Positions 62,818-64,000 of a stretch of DNA of 64,000 nt are shown here, one piece after another. Below the pieces are notes generated by a model. The model did not search any database and was not told where the DNA came from. It worked only from the letters and a program-made list of their open reading frames with translations. The stretch is from Bacillus vallismortis (GTDB lineage: Bacteria; Bacillota; Bacilli; Bacillales; Bacillaceae), in contig NZ_CP026362.1 of assembly GCF_004116955.1 (NCBI RefSeq), forward strand, positions 1,342,501 to 1,406,500. Direction: 5' to 3'. How positions within the stretch are numbered: the stretch's first letter is position 1; each line of letters opens with the position of its first letter. Position numbers and translations under genes: made by a program.

Positions 62818-63489
62818 CTATGAATCGTATGAATCATCAATATGTGCATATAAAAATTCTTTAATCATGTTTACTTGCTCCTGCTTCGGATACGTGCTAT
62901 ACAGTCTGCTTGAAATCCGTATAGGATCTCCATAAAAGTATCTTTCGTAGTGAGTTTGTCTTGTTCCGAATGAACTCATGGTTAAATCCCATGCCAAACG
63001 AAAAATTCTAACCCGTTCTCAGCATTTGTATTGGTTGCTTGGAGGTATTGACCAAGATCTTCCCGGATCGCTGAATCAAACCCTTTTTCTGTCGGCAGCG
63101 TCACCATTCCGCTAGCGCCAATTCGTTGAATGATTTCAGTCAGCCGCGGATATAAAGTAGGAATGATCGTACTGATGACTTGCAGCGGAATCAAACTGGG
63201 CCGCATATAACCGTATTCATCTAACTGGGCATCATGTTCTGACTTGTCAATGAGTGCCTTCATGCTTTCCAATCCTACAATGGTTTCAGAGAGTTTTTCT
63301 TGAATATGCTGATATTCAGAAACATTAATCGTGTCGATCAAGAGCTGCGCGACTCCTAATAGAAATTCTATTTTGATCATTTGCCTAATGGCGACCTGAT
63401 GAAAGGTAAAGGCGTGAAAGATCGTACCATATTTCGTTTTCTAGTTTATTCAATCGGTCAATGAATTCTTTTCCATTGATGATCCCCAT
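62818..63489 (-). pseudogene. yoaI: 4-hydroxyphenylacetate 3-hydroxylase gene yoaI with a large internal deletion
   Basis: The start is intact: GAAGGAGCG then ATG (63487-63489) and MGIINGKEFIDRLNKLENEI, the HpaB N-terminus. Soon after, the sequence jumps to the C-terminal part of the same family (FHAFTFHQVAIRQMIKIEFL ... GASGMVTLPTEKGFDSAIRE). A further frame change near 63000 leads to AWDLTMSSFGTRQTHYERYF and a stop at 62818-62820. Full YoaI has about 480 residues; roughly 220 codons remain. The order of the pieces shows an internal deletion of the FAD-oxygenase core. It cannot be functional. Confidence 0.82.
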
Positions 63490-63692
63490 TTGACGTTTCG
63501 CTCCTTCAAATAGCTGTGTGTTGTCATTATATTTTTGAAATTACAGCCTGTTCAGCCAATTTCAGATAGGAAAAGCCTTTTTTAGTATAGAAGCAGCGAA
63601 AAAGGAACCATTTGAATACCTAGGTGTCTTGCGCGTTTTTTTGCCATGCCCGCAGGTGTGAAAAATTGGATTTTTCACTGAGATGATAGCAC
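63490..63692. other. intergenic region before the yoaH promoter
   Basis: About 200 bp with no supported gene; includes a T-rich stretch at 63570-63580. Confidence 0.4.
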
Positions 63693-63719
63693 TATAAACT
63701 TCATCAAACATGTCGATAT
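63693..63719 (+). promoter_or_regulatory. candidate sigma-D promoter of yoaH
   Basis: TATA (63693-63696), a 15-nt spacer and GTCGATAT (63712-63719) are close to the sigma-D consensus TAAA-N15-GCCGATAT, with one mismatch in each element. Chemoreceptor genes of B. subtilis are usually in the sigma-D (motility) regulon, and this site is 87 nt before the yoaH start. Confidence 0.55.
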
Positions 63720-63805
63720 TAGTGACAGGGGTTTAAGCGAATGATGACTGAAACACTTGAACATATTTTTTCAACTATTACATCGTGCAGAAAGGGAATC
63801 GACAT

Positions 63806-64000
63806 ATGAATGTGAAAACAAAATTGCTGGGGATTATATCGATATTAGTGATTTCAATCTTTGGAATTGGAGGTGCCTCCGTTTTTATGATTTCTTCTAC
63901 TGTGAAAAAAAATGAAGAACTTAAAGACAAAATGGAATTCCAAAAAGAAATGAAACACATCCAATATCGTTTGGCCGGTTTATCAAATGATGAAAGAGGC
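63806..64000 (+). CDS. yoaH: methyl-accepting chemotaxis protein YoaH, N-terminal fragment (window edge)
   Basis: The first 65 codons are in the window. The product begins [20 protein letters not shown], one membrane helix with a short basic start, followed by a charged helical sensory region ([32 protein letters not shown]). This is typical of a four-helix-bundle chemoreceptor sensor domain. Position next to yoaI/exlX matches 168 yoaH. Ribosome binding site AGAAAGGGAATCGACAT. The signalling domain lies outside the window. Confidence 0.75.
   Translation, partial: MNVKTKLLGIISILVISIFGIGGASVFMISSTVKKNEELKDKMEFQKEMKHIQYRLAGLSNDERG

Overview
The window is chromosomal DNA from a member of the Bacillus subtilis group. 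Gene content and order closely follow the odhAB-des-yob-yoa part of the B. subtilis 168 map: yojI, cdaS, yojK, cwlS, sodC(yojM), yojN, yojO, odhAB, yocS, yocR, sodF, sqhC, dhaS, yozC, yozO, yocK, azoR1, 6S-2 RNA, recQ, yocH, desRK, des, yocDCBA, czrA, yobW-yobQ, csaA, xynA, yobN, penP, yoaZ, yoaT, yoaS, yoaR, pelB, yoaK, exlX, yoaH. Comparisons with 168 are from memory. Several proteins differ noticeably from the 168 versions I remember, so this is probably a relative of 168 (another subspecies or sister species) rather than 168 itself. Ribosome binding sites are strong, TTG/GTG starts are common, and Rho-independent terminators follow most genes, as expected for Bacillus.

Layout. 1-12.2 kb: c-di-AMP cyclase CdaS, a glycosyltransferase, a LysM cell-wall endopeptidase, a Cu/Zn superoxide dismutase, a MoxR/VWA pair (yojN-yojO), and the 2-oxoglutarate dehydrogenase genes odhA-odhB. 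12.2-25.2 kb: two Na+-coupled transporters, sporulenol synthase plus Fe-SOD, an aldehyde dehydrogenase, small proteins, the YodB-controlled azoreductase, 6S-2 RNA, RecQ and the WalR-controlled YocH. 25.3-28.5 kb: a strain-specific SSS transporter followed by a complete IS1182-family element that sits in, and has duplicated, a palindromic terminator. 28.5-40.7 kb: the cold-sensing DesK/DesR/Des system, envelope enzymes, cytochrome oxidase assembly factor YozB/CtaM, zinc sensor CzrA, and a run of regulators and enzymes (yobV-yobQ, csaA). 40.7-49.4 kb: an accessory block carrying two copies of an 84-bp structured repeat, a SunI-like immunity protein, a nuclease-like protein, xylanase XynA, amine oxidase YobN, a frameshifted methyltransferase, beta-lactamase PenP, YoaZ and a CPBP protease. 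49.4-58.3 kb: many small membrane proteins and decaying genes (yoaP, yoaM and others) around yoaT, yozG-yoaS and yoaR. 58.5-64 kb: a plant-interaction set (NLP necrosis-like protein, pectin lyase PelB, expansin ExlX), YoaK, a deleted yoaI and the start of chemoreceptor YoaH.

Themes. One group of products acts on plant or cell-wall polymers (XynA, PelB, ExlX, NLP, CwlS, YocH, YocA). Another handles redox and metal stress (SodC, SodF, AzoR1, CzrA, YoaZ). The second half shows strong gene turnover: at least six broken genes, and blocks that replace 168 genes such as yocL-yocN, yobO, pps and oxdD.

I do not see a clear new multi-gene defence or biosynthetic system. The most interesting observations are: (1) a SodC with all copper ligands present where 168 YojM lacks two; (2) an IS1182-type insertion that duplicated a whole 26-bp terminator palindrome; (3) a structured, terminator-ended RNA candidate just upstream of sodC; (4) a paired 84-bp structured repeat bracketing a small accessory cassette with an orphan SunI-like protein.
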